A DNA stretch of 60,000 nt, from positions 1,828,017 to 1,888,016 of the forward strand of contig NC_135552.1 in NCBI RefSeq assembly GCF_964340395.1, given 5' to 3'. Below, piece by piece: positions 22,153 to 34,837 of this stretch (position 1 is the stretch's first letter; the number at the start of each line of letters is the position of its first letter). The translations under genes and the position numbers were made by a program. This DNA comes from Glandiceps talaboti. Lineage: Eukaryota > Hemichordata > Enteropneusta > Spengelidae. The notes below the pieces were generated by a model. The model was not told the origin of the DNA. It did no database searches and was given only the letters and a program-made list of their open reading frames with translations.

Positions 22153-22380
22153 AGGGACCGGTCAGTTTCGTCGGCTTGGGGTGGATTAGAAGGGAGTCAC
22201 CCTGTTTTCGAAATTGGCAGTAGGGGTTCATCCTGTTTTGAAATGTTTGGATGGGGGGGGGGGGGTGTCACTGTTTTTTTGGAATGTGATGGAAGAAAAA
22301 ATCCATATCTACAATGGTACATGACATTGTCTGCACCTTGGTATTTGTTCTTGTCCCTGTTTCTTATGTAAATTCTTTAC
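22153..22380 (-). mobile_element. TIR element family T, copy D, first part (inverted)
   Basis: Starts AGGGACCGGTCAGTTTCGTC, which is the reverse of the right end of copy C, and continues with the G-run blocks and the stretch GTTCTTGTCCCTGTTTCTTA found reversed near 56120-56140. The element is interrupted at 22380 by a LINE 3' fragment and resumes at 23093. Confidence 0.82.
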
Positions 22381-22995
22381 TTCACGTAGAGTAACGTTCA
22401 AATATTTTTGTGAAAGACTACAAGGTTGTTAGAGGCAATAATGGTAAACCTCATTTAATGACTCTAGACGCTCCAACCTGAATTGTACCTTTCATGTGTT
22501 AAAATCTAAAACTTTAAACTTGACCTTGCTATAAGCTTCATTGTTCTAGTCACAATTTAGCAATTTAAGTGGGACGTCATTGTAGTCCACCTATTCCTGT
22601 TGAACTTACAGTGTGTCCATATTGTAAAAGACAAGGTTTTACAGTTGTTGAAGACGACTGTCATTTTATACTGTTTGTCCTATATACAAGGACCATAGAA
22701 TAGATTTAATTCCTCAAAGATTTAGAGTTCATTCCACGAAAGAAAAATGTTTTTCCTTACTGGCATGTAAGAATGAAGTAGTTCAGTACAAACTATCAGT
22801 TCTTGTTCATAAAGCTTTTAAAACTCGGACTAGTTTTGTTCAGCAAACATAGATGTACTGTATAAGTTCTTCCCTGCCCTCTTTTCCCCTTAAATTATTG
22901 GAAGAATGATATTCACTTTTTTCTATACTGTAATGTAAATTATTTGTGCGCTAGGCTGAGGCCTTAGGATTTGAAATAATGTAACTACTATTTAT
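22381..22995 (+). pseudogene. LINE 3' end inserted in copy D
   Basis: With one frameshift the plus strand reads VCPYCKRQGFTVVEDDCHFI, then L-F-C-P-IYKDHRIDLIPQRF and on to VLVHKAFKTRTSFVQQT and stop. This is the C-terminal CxxC...H....C zinc-knuckle-like motif (CPxC...EDxxHFxxxCPxY) of LINE ORF2. A 3'UTR with GCTGAGGCCTTAGGA follows and runs into a CA/CATA tail. Confidence 0.85.
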
Positions 22996-23092
22996 GCAAA
23001 TACACACACACACACACACACACATACATACATACATACATACATACATACATACATACATACATACATACATACATACATACATACATACA
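22996..23092. repeat. (CA)n(CATA)n tail of the LINE fragment
   Basis: The microsatellite begins just where the LINE 3'UTR ends and stops where family T sequence resumes, as expected if it is the LINE's 3' tail. Confidence 0.85.
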
Positions 23093-23240
23093 TGCATTAC
23101 CTTCCACACAAGTTGGACATGTCATGTAAAGTATTTGACTGTTTCGTACAATCATTGCTTCACTTATGTTACACTTTGGGGCAAAAGTGAACTTGAAGGT
23201 TTCGTAATGGTAATCCAAATTGTTCTACTCTTCAGTATGA
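23093..23240 (-). mobile_element. TIR element family T, copy D, second part
   Basis: GTCATGTAAAGTATTTGACT through AAAGTGAACTTGAAGGTTTC matches, reversed, the middle of copies B and C (about 55930-56040). The copy is truncated after this. Confidence 0.82.
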
Positions 23241-24387
23241 AGTATGATTAATACTCATTGTGTTAATATTACTCATTGCCAGGATAGTCTAAACAATATC
23301 ACGTGATACCTTGTATCTGATATTGTAGACGACAGAGATTTATATCTTGTACTTGGTCCAAACACAGTATATGTATGTGCACCAGCTTATGCCAGTCACT
23401 GTTTGACCATTGGCAAACGCGCTCTCTCTCTCTCTCCCCCCCCCCCCCCACCACCCATCTTGATGAGTGATGAACTGTGTGGGTAGAATGTTATTAGAAA
23501 GGGGTATGAAGCCCGCCACCAGTGGCCATTTTCAATTTTTGAACAAGCTCAAAATGTTAGCTTGCCGCCAGATCGGAAAAAAAGGAGTGAAGTGCTGGTG
23601 TTGAAGTGACGCGCTGATCAGAACCACTTCTTCTTTCTTTCTTTTTTTTGGCCTTAAAGAGAAATTTGTATCGAAACCTCCTCCCTGCGTCGCGTCGTCC
23701 GGAGGGCTTCACACATGGGCGTGTAATATTGCATATATTGTTGTTTTCCAGGTCTACAGACTAAATATAACAACCTTTTGAATATATATTCCTACCTGTA
23801 TAGGGAAAGATATTTATAGTATACGTAGTACTATAGATTGATACATTTGTACCAGCAAGATTCGTATGATATTTTCCTAAGAAAACGCAGAGAAAACGGA
23901 AATCTAAGCAATAATACACGCCCCTGTGGGGCTGCACGGGTACTGCGTCGAGGTCAAGGTTCATATGTTTCAGAACGAGGCAGGCGCCCAATTTGAGATG
24001 TTGTTGGTAAGTGTTCGTCCCCATAGCCATTTTTAAAATCCGTATATTTCGCCTGTTTTTACCCATGCAACTTCATCGACAACCATATTTGACTTTATAT
24101 ACTCGAAAGTATTTGAAGAAATGTTTTGTAGAAATTTGCAAGGTTTTAAAGGGTGTTATGATCGAGTGTAAATGTGATGGTGGCAGTGTGACGCAATGGC
24201 TTTTCCAAATAGAATATAGTACGTGTACATGTCCATGTGACTGTAACAATGGTAATACTACAGTGAAGGCAGAATGCAGCTAGTCTCCTTTTGAAACGGG
24301 CCGTCAACTTGTTCTTGCCAAGTGATAGCATAGTTGACTGCTATACTAATCTCAACAGTGACTTATAATGTGTTTTTTTTTTTGTAG
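23241..24387. other. No recognised feature
   Basis: Contains a (CT)n-C(n) run at 23420-23450. ORFs are up to 101 codons on both strands with no recognisable motif. Confidence 0.5.
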
Positions 24388-24679
24388 TGAAATTGGGCTC
24401 TAACATGCATCGCCAACAGTGATGAAAGTGGGGACAACATGTCACACTGACAGTAGCCACCGTCGGAAAACAGCCTAACAAGTATGGTAGCATCTTTGGA
24501 ACAAGTTTTTGGACCTTCATGGGACATCCGAAGACTAATCCTGGGAGATAACTTGAAATTGATACCTGCAGACACCAGAAGCCGTCTTGGAAGTTGTCTG
24601 CCGACTAACGACTTGAGGTGGACGACGACTACTGGTAATTATTACGTTCCGACATCGGCTGTGAAGCTAGGACAAACCC
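24388..24679 (+). other. Possible coding exon, unidentified
   Basis: A strong acceptor (T-rich tract then TTGTAG, ending 24387) is followed by an ATG at 24484 and a 65-residue open frame up to a GTTAGT donor at 24680. The peptide (FGPSWDIRRLILGDNLKLI, later TGNYYVPTSAVKLG) has balanced, gene-like composition. I do not recognise it. If real it is an internal exon with 5'UTR and the start codon. Confidence 0.4.
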
Positions 24680-24744
24680 GGTTAGTATTTTTTTCTTCCA
24701 CACAAAAAAAACTGTTTCTATTTTCGGCTACACTTTGTGAATAA

Positions 24745-26848
24745 ATCAACACTTGTCAATTCCGTTTGGAGGCAATAGTGTCTGTTTCAGTCAGCAAACA
24801 ACATTTATTCTTTTTTGTCTTGGGAGTGAGAATTTAATTTTTTAGCTAGTTCCAATTTTTAGGGACTTTGGCAACATCGGCAAATATAACCCTGTTTTTT
24901 TGGTGTGTTTTTAAAAAAATGTTAGCCCAGAATTAACAGAGCAATTAGTTGTTACTGACTGTTCATTTGCTGTCCACATAGCTGCTCTTTCCTTTGTCAA
25001 AAAAATGACATGGAGGGTGGTATAGTGTACACATGTTGACTGACAATGAGGGTAATAGCGTACGTTTGTTGACAAGGGACTAGCCGGTCACACAAAAACA
25101 GTCTCAGAAACGAGACTGTTTTGTTTTTATTTACAATACTTTTTAAATTCTTTTTTTATGTTTTATTTTGTGTGACTCAACAAGTTTCGTTTTTAGTTTT
25201 TATTTCTTATGGGGTTTGCAAAGAAAACAAAGCTACAATTCTATTATTGAACAAGGCCAGTGTAAAATCTCTTGGCAATTATCTCCATGATTTTCTCATA
25301 AAAACAGTCAATCATTAACTTCAGCTATTGTTGCAATTGCAAAATTCACTATGTAAGTACTCAAATGTACCCATATTTGATTCAAAATGGCAATAAGTAC
25401 TCAGTAGTGGTTTGGAGTCCTCGGCAACCATTATGACATTGTCCTAGTACATGGAGCATGCACAGTATTACTTTTTTTTTTAGTCAACATGTCTACTGAA
25501 TTTGAAAATTTAGCTGTAACGTTGAGAATATAGTACAATTTCCACTTGAAAATAACATTTAGGAAGCATTAATGTGATCGAGAGCAACGCATTTATACCG
25601 GTAGACTAAGACATAGGATATGCTCGAATTTCAAAGAGGTGGGCAATATTGTCTACAAAAAGACAGTTTGAACAGGATCCTGGACACATTTTTTATAGGA
25701 GCTTACACATGATTGATCTGTAGCAGTTCTAGCGGAGGACTGAGAGTGACATAGTGAAACCGCTACTGTACTAAGTTGATGTTTGCTTTATAAAATGGTT
25801 TCATCTTAATTTTGTTGAAAATGAAAACTAGGGATGTGTATTTTTGGTTATGTATTGTTGCATCTATCACAAAATAAATACTCAGATACATGTGAAGTTG
25901 TGTTATCTGTCTAACAGACAACACCCAAAATGGAATGAGCAATGGGGGTGGGGGTGGGGGTTGGGATGGGGGGAAATGTAATGTGTAATTTCTGACAAAT
26001 AATTATAGATCACAGCAGATCATAGCATCAAGAAGTAGGAATTTCCAAGCAAAGTCAACAGTACTTGACATGGTATAGCATTTACAGAAGCCAATTTAGA
26101 ATAGGGCACCACAAAATCTATGTGTAATGCTTGTGGTTTCTTTGTCGCAACGTGGAATATCCGTAATTTAAACTAAATTGTATTACATTTAGAAGGAAGT
26201 GTACACATTGTGATGGCGATGGAAGATGAGTCGTCTTTATTACCGGGCCCTTTAATATGCAGGAGAACTGTTAACTCGTAATTCACGAAAATATTTGTTT
26301 ATTCTTGCGGGATACATAATGTGTGAACCGGTCGAACCAGACAAAGAGCATGGTGTTGTGAACGGCAAATTCACGTAATGCATTCAATCTTGTAACGAAG
26401 CTCAAAAAGAAAAAGTTTCCAATCACATGGATAAATAATAATAACATCGCATAGTTTCTAAACTACCCTCGACATGCTCTCCATGTCAGGAAATGGTCAT
26501 GGGGCACATGAAACTGTTGAACCGTTATGCATATGAGGGGTCATATTCAAATTTCACAGGTCACACTGCACGTTGATTTAGAAAATAGTTACAATGATAA
26601 CTGACTAAAACCTCGATGTTTGGTGCTACAACTTCAAAGCAAAGATGAAAACCATACGTTTGCCAACATGACATGAAAAATGTATGTAAATAAACAGTAA
26701 AAACATACAAGTTTGCATTATTGTCATTTATATAGGTTCATTTTTATTGCAAAATTTGGCTAATTGAAAGTCTGGTTTGGCTAATAAATTTTGAGGCAAA
26801 TTAGCCAAATTGCTAGTAAATTTTTTTGACTCAGAGGAAACACTGGAT
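24745..26848. other. No recognised feature
   Basis: AT-rich unique sequence with one G-rich tract (25946-25975, GGGGGTGGGGGTGGGGG type). No exon or repeat that I can name. Confidence 0.5.
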
Positions 26849-27107
26849 AAAGTCTAATCTTGCGAGTCTAGCGAAATTTTCTGTATAATTTACAGAAGAT
26901 ATAGTCTAACCTTGCAAATCTAGCGAAATGTTCTGTAAAATTTACAGAAGATATAGTCTAACCTTGTAAATCTAGTGAAATGTCCTGTAAAATTTACAGA
27001 AGATATAGTCTAACCTTGCAAATCTAGTGAAATGTCCTGTAAAATCTTACTGAAGATATAGTCTAGCCTTGCAAATCTAGTGAAATGTCCTGTAAAATCT
27101 TACTGAT
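26849..27107. repeat. 52-bp tandem repeat, 5 copies
   Basis: The unit AGATATAGTCTAACCTTGCA plus AATCTAGTGAAATGTCCTGT and a short tail repeats five times, with divergence rising toward the left. Confidence 0.9.
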
Positions 27108-28330
27108 TACTGCATGGCCATTTACCTTTAATCTAAGATATCCAGGCAAATTATAGCACTGTACGATAAATAAATCCAGCTAAAATCACCTTCGGCTTTG
27201 GCATTACATTTTTTTGTAAGAGTGCAAATCTTTTTGCAAGCACTAAATTGTGACCTTTTGCTTGTTGGCATGTTATTATTTATGTTCAATGTCCAAGGTC
27301 CAAGAACTATTTAGATAGATAAGAAAGAGGCTTCACACACTGTTCATTACAATAATAACAATTCTAAACGCCCAGAGACACGCAGGCACTGTATGTGCAC
27401 ACATAAATTGCCACAGGGAACCATGCAAGCAAAGTCAAATTCTTGTTAATTTTTGGCTGACAGCATAAGCTTTAGGTATAGGTTGGTATACATATGTAGG
27501 TATAGAGGTATAAGTGATCATGGTCTGTCTGTCAACTTGTCTATTCATCCCCATTCAGATTTGTTCATGCCAAGTTGATTTGTGCCATTTTCAATTTTTT
27601 CAATTTTTTTTACAAAAATGATATTTTCATCTTCTCAAATACTCCTCGTCAGATTGCTTTGATATCTGGTGTGTTGATGTGCAGAGGGTAGCTTACTCAG
27701 ATTTGTTAATTTCAAGTCAGCACATCTTTTTTTCTATTTTTGATGATTTTTTTTTGTAATGTAAAAAAAATGAATATGCTAATGAGCATTGTGACCGGCA
27801 CCATATTGGAAATCAGTCCAGGAGACTTTAAGTAAACTGCCACTTTTCAAAAGACACCATTGACGCCAAACAAGCAATGTAATATGTGCTATAGTCTTAA
27901 TTCTATGCATTATGTGCAAAGTGTTTGTTCAAAACAGGGTTGCAGACTTCAAATCCAAATTCTGCGCCCCTTCTACAGAATGGTTTATTCCAGTAGATAT
28001 GTATGCTCTCGATTGACAGAGTCATTAAGTTGAATTGGGGACGATTTTTGACAGAGTCAGTTGTCAATAAAAAACGATAATACTCATTCTAAAATTACCT
28101 CATTTTGAAAGGGAATGTACTTTGTGGTTCATTTGTGAAGTTTTGATTTTGTATGATCAATATTGGTGGCAAAATCACCACGTTAAAATTGTCGATGTGG
28201 TAATGGCAGTGCAGAAACGAGTACAGGCGAGGTGAAAGTTCTTTTGCTAATGAGCCTTACCATATATGGGAAAAAAGAAGTCATGAGATTGCAGTCCAGA
28301 CTTTCATTTTAATTTTTCATTAAAAGCTGG
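27108..28330. other. No recognised gene; degenerate repeat sequence
   Basis: Around 27530-27790 there is a GTCTGTCTGT head followed by sequence styled like the R2/R3 heads (CCATTTTC, GATATCTGGTGTG). Nothing coding seen. Confidence 0.4.
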
Positions 28331-28337
28331 CGATATG

Positions 28338-29960
28338 AACTAGAGGTTCAGTAGACATTGGCCTACGCGCGCGTGCGTGCGTGCGTGCGTGTAAACAACT
28401 TAAAGTCAAAAACCGTTGAACCGATTGCTATGATATGTGGTGGGTCCATTACTTTGGGTGTCTAGCTGGGAAATTGTTCAAATGAAAATGATCGCATCAG
28501 AAATGTGCATTTGACGTTTCAAAATGTGATTTGTTGTACTTTGACTTCAGCCTGGAAATGAAATTTTCTTGTTTTATTGATGCAATGAAATCATTAAATC
28601 TTTATGGACTACTTCACATATTTGTGTCAATGGCGTAAAGATTAACATCTGTTTAAGGTTGCCTGGCAACCTCGGTCGGTTTTTAGCACAGCTGAATTAA
28701 ATTTTAGACACTATGATTAAAACAGGTTCATATAAATGCGCAATCCTTAGGCATTCAAAAAAAAAGCTTGTACAAAGAATAAGAAGTCACACATTTTATG
28801 AGGAAAGAAAAATAGTAATATCAAGACCTCCATGATCATACTGTGTTTGGCAGGTTAAATTTCCTGCATGTACCGCTTGCCATGATATTTTATGGGTGTA
28901 TTACCTTGGGTGTCTAGTTGGGAAATTGTTCAAATCAAAATGATCTTACTACAGATGTGTGATTTGGGTCAAGAAATGTAATTTTTGGACAAAAACCTTA
29001 CTCAAAAACTATTGGGCAGATGGGTCTGAAATTTGGTGGGAACATTGTTAGGAGTGTTTAAGCATTCAAAATATGTTTGCAAATGTGCCTAGCAACAAGA
29101 CCACAGCCATAGCAACAGCCAAACGGTGAGGTATTTCACAAAGATAACCACTGGGATTAAAAGACAATTGAATATGCATTCAAAAAATTATGGAAATTTT
29201 CCAAGCAACAAGACCATGCCCATAGCAACAGCCAAATGCCGAGGTATTTCACAAAGATAATCACTGGGATTAAAAGACAATTGAATAAGCATTTCAAAAT
29301 GTATGCAAATGTGCCTAGCAACAAGACCACGCCCATAGAAACAGCCAAATGATCAGATATATTGCAAAGATAACAAGAGATTAAGAGATAATTGAATGAA
29401 CATTCCAAAAATGAATGTAAATTTGCATAGCAACAAGACCACACCCATAGCAACAGCAAATCTGTAGTGTAGTTCACAAAGATAACCATGGGGATGAATA
29501 GACAATTGAATAAACATTCAAAAAATGTATGTTATTTGCCTAGCAACAAGACCATGCCCATAGCAAAAACCAAATAATCACATATATTGCAAAGATAACA
29601 ATAGGAATTGATAGACAAATGAATAACAATTCAAAAAAATGTATGCAAATATGCCTAGCAACATGACCATGCCCATATCAACAGCCAAATGATCACACAT
29701 TTTGCAGATATCACAGACACATTCGAAAAATGTGTGCAAATGTGCCTAGCAACAAGACCACACCCATAGCAACAGCCAAGTGATCACATATGTTGCAAAG
29801 ATAACAGGGATAAGTAGACAAATGAGTGTATGGATAATCATTCAGCAAATGAACACCTATACCTAGTATGGATCAGCATATGGGTTAAACATTTTTAACA
29901 ACTGTATGCCATTGGCGCTATTTTCTAAAAATTATTTAATTGTTGAAACATTGTGAATTT
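28338..29960 (+). repeat. Repeat R2, copy 1
   Basis: Head GAACTAGAGGTTCAGTAG and a (GCGT)n run, then AAACAACTTAAAGTCAAAAA with CCGTTGAACCGATTGC, followed by about seven ~115-bp units each with CTAGCAACAAGACCACGCCC, ATAGCAACAGCCAAA and GCAAAGATAACA. It ends ACTGTATGCCATTGGCGCTA. No coding ORF. Confidence 0.85.
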
Positions 29961-30032
29961 TCATAACAAATGATAAAATGTTAATAATAGTATTTGAAGA
30001 TGTCTTCTACCTAATAAAGGTTTATTTTAGTC

Positions 30033-30090
30033 GATGAATCTAGCAGCTCAAAAGGGAGGGACCGTTATTCAGGAGACGATAGATGACCTA
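30033..30090 (+). other. Possible terminal exon, unidentified
   Basis: A TTTATTTTAG acceptor ends at 30032. The next frame reads DESSSSKGRDRYSGDDR and stops. The composition is like a disordered C-terminus, but the stretch is too short to identify. Confidence 0.25.
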
Positions 30091-30764
30091 AGTACCTTTT
30101 GCTTGACGCATATGACGTACCGTTGGAAGACACTAGCACTCTGCATCTCTGTCATTGAGATTGAAAAATTTTCAGACAAGACCTTTTCAGTTATGATTAG
30201 CGGAATATTTTTTTTTGCCGAGATTAGTAGGTCTACAATTCCGATTTACACGATGTATCTTGCCATGTCACATTGAGCTTTGAACACTTGACTAAATTTA
30301 GTCCAGCTTGCATACGAAATGCTAGCCCTGCTTGCAGATGGGCAGGGGTCTATATTACTGACACAGCTTTCAACACCGAAGGGTGACTTGTTCTGTATGC
30401 AAGCAAGACTAACAAAATATGTGCACCACTATGCAAGCAGGTCCATAGACTATTACATGTACAGGGTTCTCCCAAGCTTGAGAGTAGTCCCGGACGCTAA
30501 TTAATATTCATGAATAAATTAATGGTACACTCAAAGTACATGGTGTATGATTAAAGTTGCTAACAAAAAAGTTAAAACCAACTTTTCTTTCTCTACAGAT
30601 TTATAGCTCAATCTTTGCACATCGATTTCTTTCAATCACAGTTTTTGATTAGTTTTCTCAGAAAAGCTAAAGTTGTTTCAATCAAACTAAATATCCAAAG
30701 ACGACTGCAGTTTCAAAACTCCAAAAAGTTGCGTATACCCACACATACGCATTGCGTTTAGACG

Positions 30765-31025
30765 AAATCTTGTGATACCTGAGACATCGCGATAGTTTGT
30801 GACGTCACTGCCCGCCATTTTGGAAATTACATGTTTTCATCGTCGTGCTATGTACGATGTCATACTACTAACTAAAAGTGTTTTCAGAGTAAAATTGAAC
30901 AGAAAACTAATGATTGGACACAACGTCAACACTTTATAAAAAGGTATATGAGGCTGTTATTCTTTTTTTACGACACTGAAGAATGCTAGTCGAAAGTCTG
31001 CAGCATCGTGTTTGCCCTGTAATTC
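30765..31025 (+). repeat. Dispersed repeat R1, copy 2
   Basis: Matches 20-310: shared GTGATAC.TGAGAC, GTTTGTGAC.TCA, GTGTTTTCAGAGTAAA, ATGATTGGACACAAC and GAA.TCGAAAGT blocks in the same order. Confidence 0.7.
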
Positions 31026-31400
31026 ACACGTACTCACTGTACACGAGATATCAATGTATAGTGTCAGCTGTTGTCAGTTCACACTTCGTCTTTATAAATA
31101 GTCAAGTATTTGTCATTATTGGTTGTCTACATTGCTCGTTTCTCAAAGACATTTCAATACTTCATTATCTTTTAAATCTATACGCCCATGTGGGCCAAAA
31201 ATGAAAGTATAATTATTAAAGTGAGTGTGTGTTCGAATTGCCTCAAAATTATTTTAGATCCCTAGTTTATTTCATTCATCATTAAAATTTTCTAGGGTTA
31301 AAGCTGTATAGCCAACCTCAAAAATCCTTTTCCTTTTTTGTGCATTTGCCAGTCATTATTTTTCTGAGATTTTGTATAATTTTCATAACAATAGATTTTT

Positions 31401-31452
31401 TAGCACAACTGAACTTGTTCAGTAGTGCTATAGGGATCGCCCGGCGTCTGTC

Positions 31453-31484
<32 letters not shown>

Positions 31485-32787
31485 GATGTGTGTGTGTGTG
31501 TAAACAACTTAAAGTCAAAAACCGCTGAACCGATTGCCACGATATTTGGTGGGTCCATTACTTTGGGTGTCTAGTTGGGAAATTGTTCAAATCAAAATGA
31601 TCGCATCACAGGTGTGTGATTTGGGTCAAAAAATGTGATTTTTGGTCAAAAAACTTAAACTCAGAAACTACTGGGCAGATTGGTGCGAAATTTGGTGGGA
31701 ACATTCTTAAGGTGGTGTAAAGTAAGATTTGTTCATGACGGGATGATTCCATCAGTGATATGCAAATTAGGGCTAAAAATGTGTCTTTTTGGTTAAAAAT
31801 CTATAATTCTAAAACTACTGAGCAGATTGGGCTGAAATTTAATGGGAATGTATCTAGGGATGTATGGACGAAGAAATGTTAAGCTTACCATGATTCCATG
31901 AGTGATATGCAAATTAGGTGTAAATATGTTCATTTTTGGTCAAAAATTTATATCTCAAAAAGTACTTGGTCAATTAGTCTGAAACTTGGCGAGATGTTTC
32001 TGAAACTGTTATTCTGTAGATTTTCTTAAAAACATTTTGACAAAATTGGCCCTAGCGACCATGACCACGCCCTTAGCAACAACCAAATGGCAGTATATTT
32101 TGGTCAAATAACAACATCATCTGGTAAGCAAGTGAGTAAACATTCAAAAAATGTATGCAAATACCCTAGCAACCATGACCACGCCCATAGCAACAGCCAA
32201 ACGGTGGTGTATTTCACAAAGATAACAACAGGGTTTAATAGATAATTGAATAAACATCCAAAAAATGTATTTAAATTTGCATAGCAACAAGACCACGCCC
32301 ATAACAACAGCCAAATAATCACGTATATTGCAAAGATAACAACAGGAATAGAAAGACAGATGAATTAACATTCAAAAAATGTATGCAAATACCCTAGTAA
32401 CCATGACCACGCCCATAGCAACAGCCAAATGGTGGTGTATTTCACAAAGATAACAACAGGGTTTAATAGACAATTGAATAAACATTCAAAAAATGTATGT
32501 AAATTTTCCTAGCAACAAGACCACGCCCATAGCAACAGCCAAATGATCACGTATATTGCAAAGACAATATCAGGAATTCATACACAAGTGAACAAAAACA
32601 TACACAAATGTATGCAAATATATCTAACAACATGACCACGCCCATAGCAACAGCCAAATGATAGCATTTATCGTAAAGATAACAACATGGTTGGATAGGC
32701 AACTGGATAGTTTTTCAGCAAATAAACACCTATTGTTAGCATAGACTAGCATATGGATAAACATTTTTAAAAACTACAGTTGTGCTA
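31401..32787 (+). repeat. Repeat R2, copy 2, with possible TIRs
   Basis: The first 11 bases, TAGCACAACTG, are exactly inverted at the end (CAGTTGTGCTA, 32777-32787). The order is: head with ACTGAACTTGTTCAGTAG, (GT)n, AAACAACTTAAAGTCAAAAA, ACCGCTGAACC..., three related AAATTTGGTGGGAACAT units, then about five ~115-bp CCACGCCCATAGCAACAGCC units. No transposase. It could be a non-autonomous DNA element. Confidence 0.75.
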
Positions 32788-33244
32788 CAACGCCATTGGC
32801 GGTATTTTTGTAAAATGGTAACTATAATATAAAAGTACAATATTTTACCAACTTTCTGAGTGAAATGTGTTTTATAGTGAGCCATCATATGAAATCACTA
32901 ACTACATCGCTAAAACAAAACTGCATAGTGAAGAGCTGAAGAACTGAACCACTTCTACATGTTACCAAAATAAAAAATACAAAAAAACAGTGGAGCTATT
33001 CTGACTGTTAAGTCGCTTGTTAAATATACACATCATGCCCAGTAAAAATGATCAAACCACTTAAACTCATCACTGAATATACAATGTAGTTATGTTCTCT
33101 GTCCAAGGACTCTTTAGTAAGAAAAGCAACAGGCTTCATACACGGTTCATCACAAATTAACAATACCATGACTACACTCTTGATCTTAGCAACAACCAAA
33201 TGCCAATATATTTTGCTAAAATAACATTATCTGTCATTTTTAGA

Positions 33245-33430
33245 ATAACTGAATTTAGGTTCAGTAGTGCTATATCCACTTAGAAATGTGTGTGTGTGTA
33301 TGTAAACAACTTAAAGTCAAAAACTGCCTGTACAATTGCCTTGGTATTTGGTGGGGACATTACGTAGGGCATGCAGATGGGAAATTGTTCAAATGCAAAT
33401 GATTGCATCAAAGATGTGTGTTTTGGGTCA
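33245..33430 (+). repeat. Repeat R2, copy 3, left part
   Basis: AACTGAATTTAGGTTCAGTA, (GT)n and AAACAACTTAAAGTCAAAAA match the heads of copies 1 and 2; the match ends near 33430. Confidence 0.75.
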
Positions 33431-34837
33431 AGAAAGAAGACGCAATTAGGTATGAAAGGCAGCCGCCATTACCGTACATAAACATGAACTTTCAACCGGC
33501 CATTGTCATGGGCAAACATTTTGAACATTTTACCTTCCGCCCCTTTTGCGGTGAGTGAACCTGCACGATCACAGAAACAAGTGTAATTTTACCCCTTTCA
33601 TATATAGTTGGCTAAATAGTCAATATTAACGATATTATCGACATTTTATTGTATTCTGATAGAAATATTCTGAGACATAACTCTGGAAACAAATGCCTGT
33701 GGTTTGAAACACCATTCATATATTTCATGTGAACGTCCATGTAAAATTGAAGGTATGATCAGTTGTCAATCTTTAAAGGATTTTGTGAAGTCATCATTAC
33801 CAGAAAAAATCAGTTCAGGAACGGCCAAATAATTTATTGACGGTGAGCACTGAGCATACACTGCGTTCCAGGGTAGCAGGGCGACTCTGAAGTCTGCCGC
33901 TAGAGCACCCAGTACAGCCGCACGACGCGTGACTAGACATGCTCCGTAGAACACGCTAGTATACAGCCCGACGAACCGCTGGCTCTGTTTTCACTCTGTC
34001 ACATCCAACTTCTCTCAACCTTGCGAACAATGCATTAAATTTTGCATTTATAAATTACTGGTCTTCATTCACTGACAAGGAAACCAATGTCTATATGTCT
34101 AAAAGGAAGTGCACTGTACTACATGTGTATAGTACCGTAGTACGTATGAGGGTGTTTCGTTTTTGTTGTTCATCGGAGCAGTGGGCTAGTACGAAAATGT
34201 TGCTATCACAAGTAAAAATTCCCATTATGTGGTACCAGCTCGTAACGTTATACTAGTATGTTCTTTGAAAGTGTAATTTATGTTTCTTATCTGGTGAATT
34301 AACTTTCAATTCATTTCAATTCAACATAAGGACTCGTAATCACAGCCAACAGAAGAAACGTCATCATTTCTGGTGCCGAAATACATGTACATGTACATTT
34401 GTATGTAGTACACCATGCACGAGGACACAACATGTTATAATTCATAATCGTTTTTTCATGAGTTTGAGAGCTGTGTAGTATACTAAGACATCATTGAAAA
34501 CTTATCCTCTGTATGTTGAAAAGAAGCAGGCTGATTAGAACCTCCAAATCTTTTGTGAGAAAATCAGTGTAGACTCAATCGTTGACGTCCCCCTCTACCA
34601 CGCAACGTTCAGGCATGGTTAAAAAAAATATGGACACCGCGTTCGTGTTCCGGCTGTGAAGCAATTTTTCAGACTCTCGAAGCAAAATGCTCATCACAGA
34701 TTTCCAAAAAAAATCAATTTTTCATTATTAATATCGTAGTTTTGTCAAAAATGTCATACAAATCTTTAATCACCCATGAAAACTACATCATTTGCAGGCA
34801 AAAAGTCAGAAAAATTGGAAACCTATTTACATACACT
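33431..34837. other. 1.4-kb segment interrupting R2 copy 3
   Basis: Sequence between the two parts of R2 copy 3 that is not found in copies 1 or 2. It has a CpG-richer patch (33840-34000) and an ETS/YY1-like GCCGCCATTA at 33471-33480. I see no clear target duplication. Confidence 0.5.
33490..33553 (+). other. Possible first exon, unidentified
   Basis: An ATG frame reading MNFQPAIVMGKHFEHFTFRP then FC runs straight into GTGAGT. A GCCGCCATT motif lies just upstream. This could be the 5' end of a gene or retrocopy; nothing downstream confirms it. Confidence 0.25.

Noticed and set aside
33766-33954. 62-codon minus-strand ORF as a gene
   Set aside because: Composition looks gene-like but I see no splice sites, motif or neighbour that supports it.
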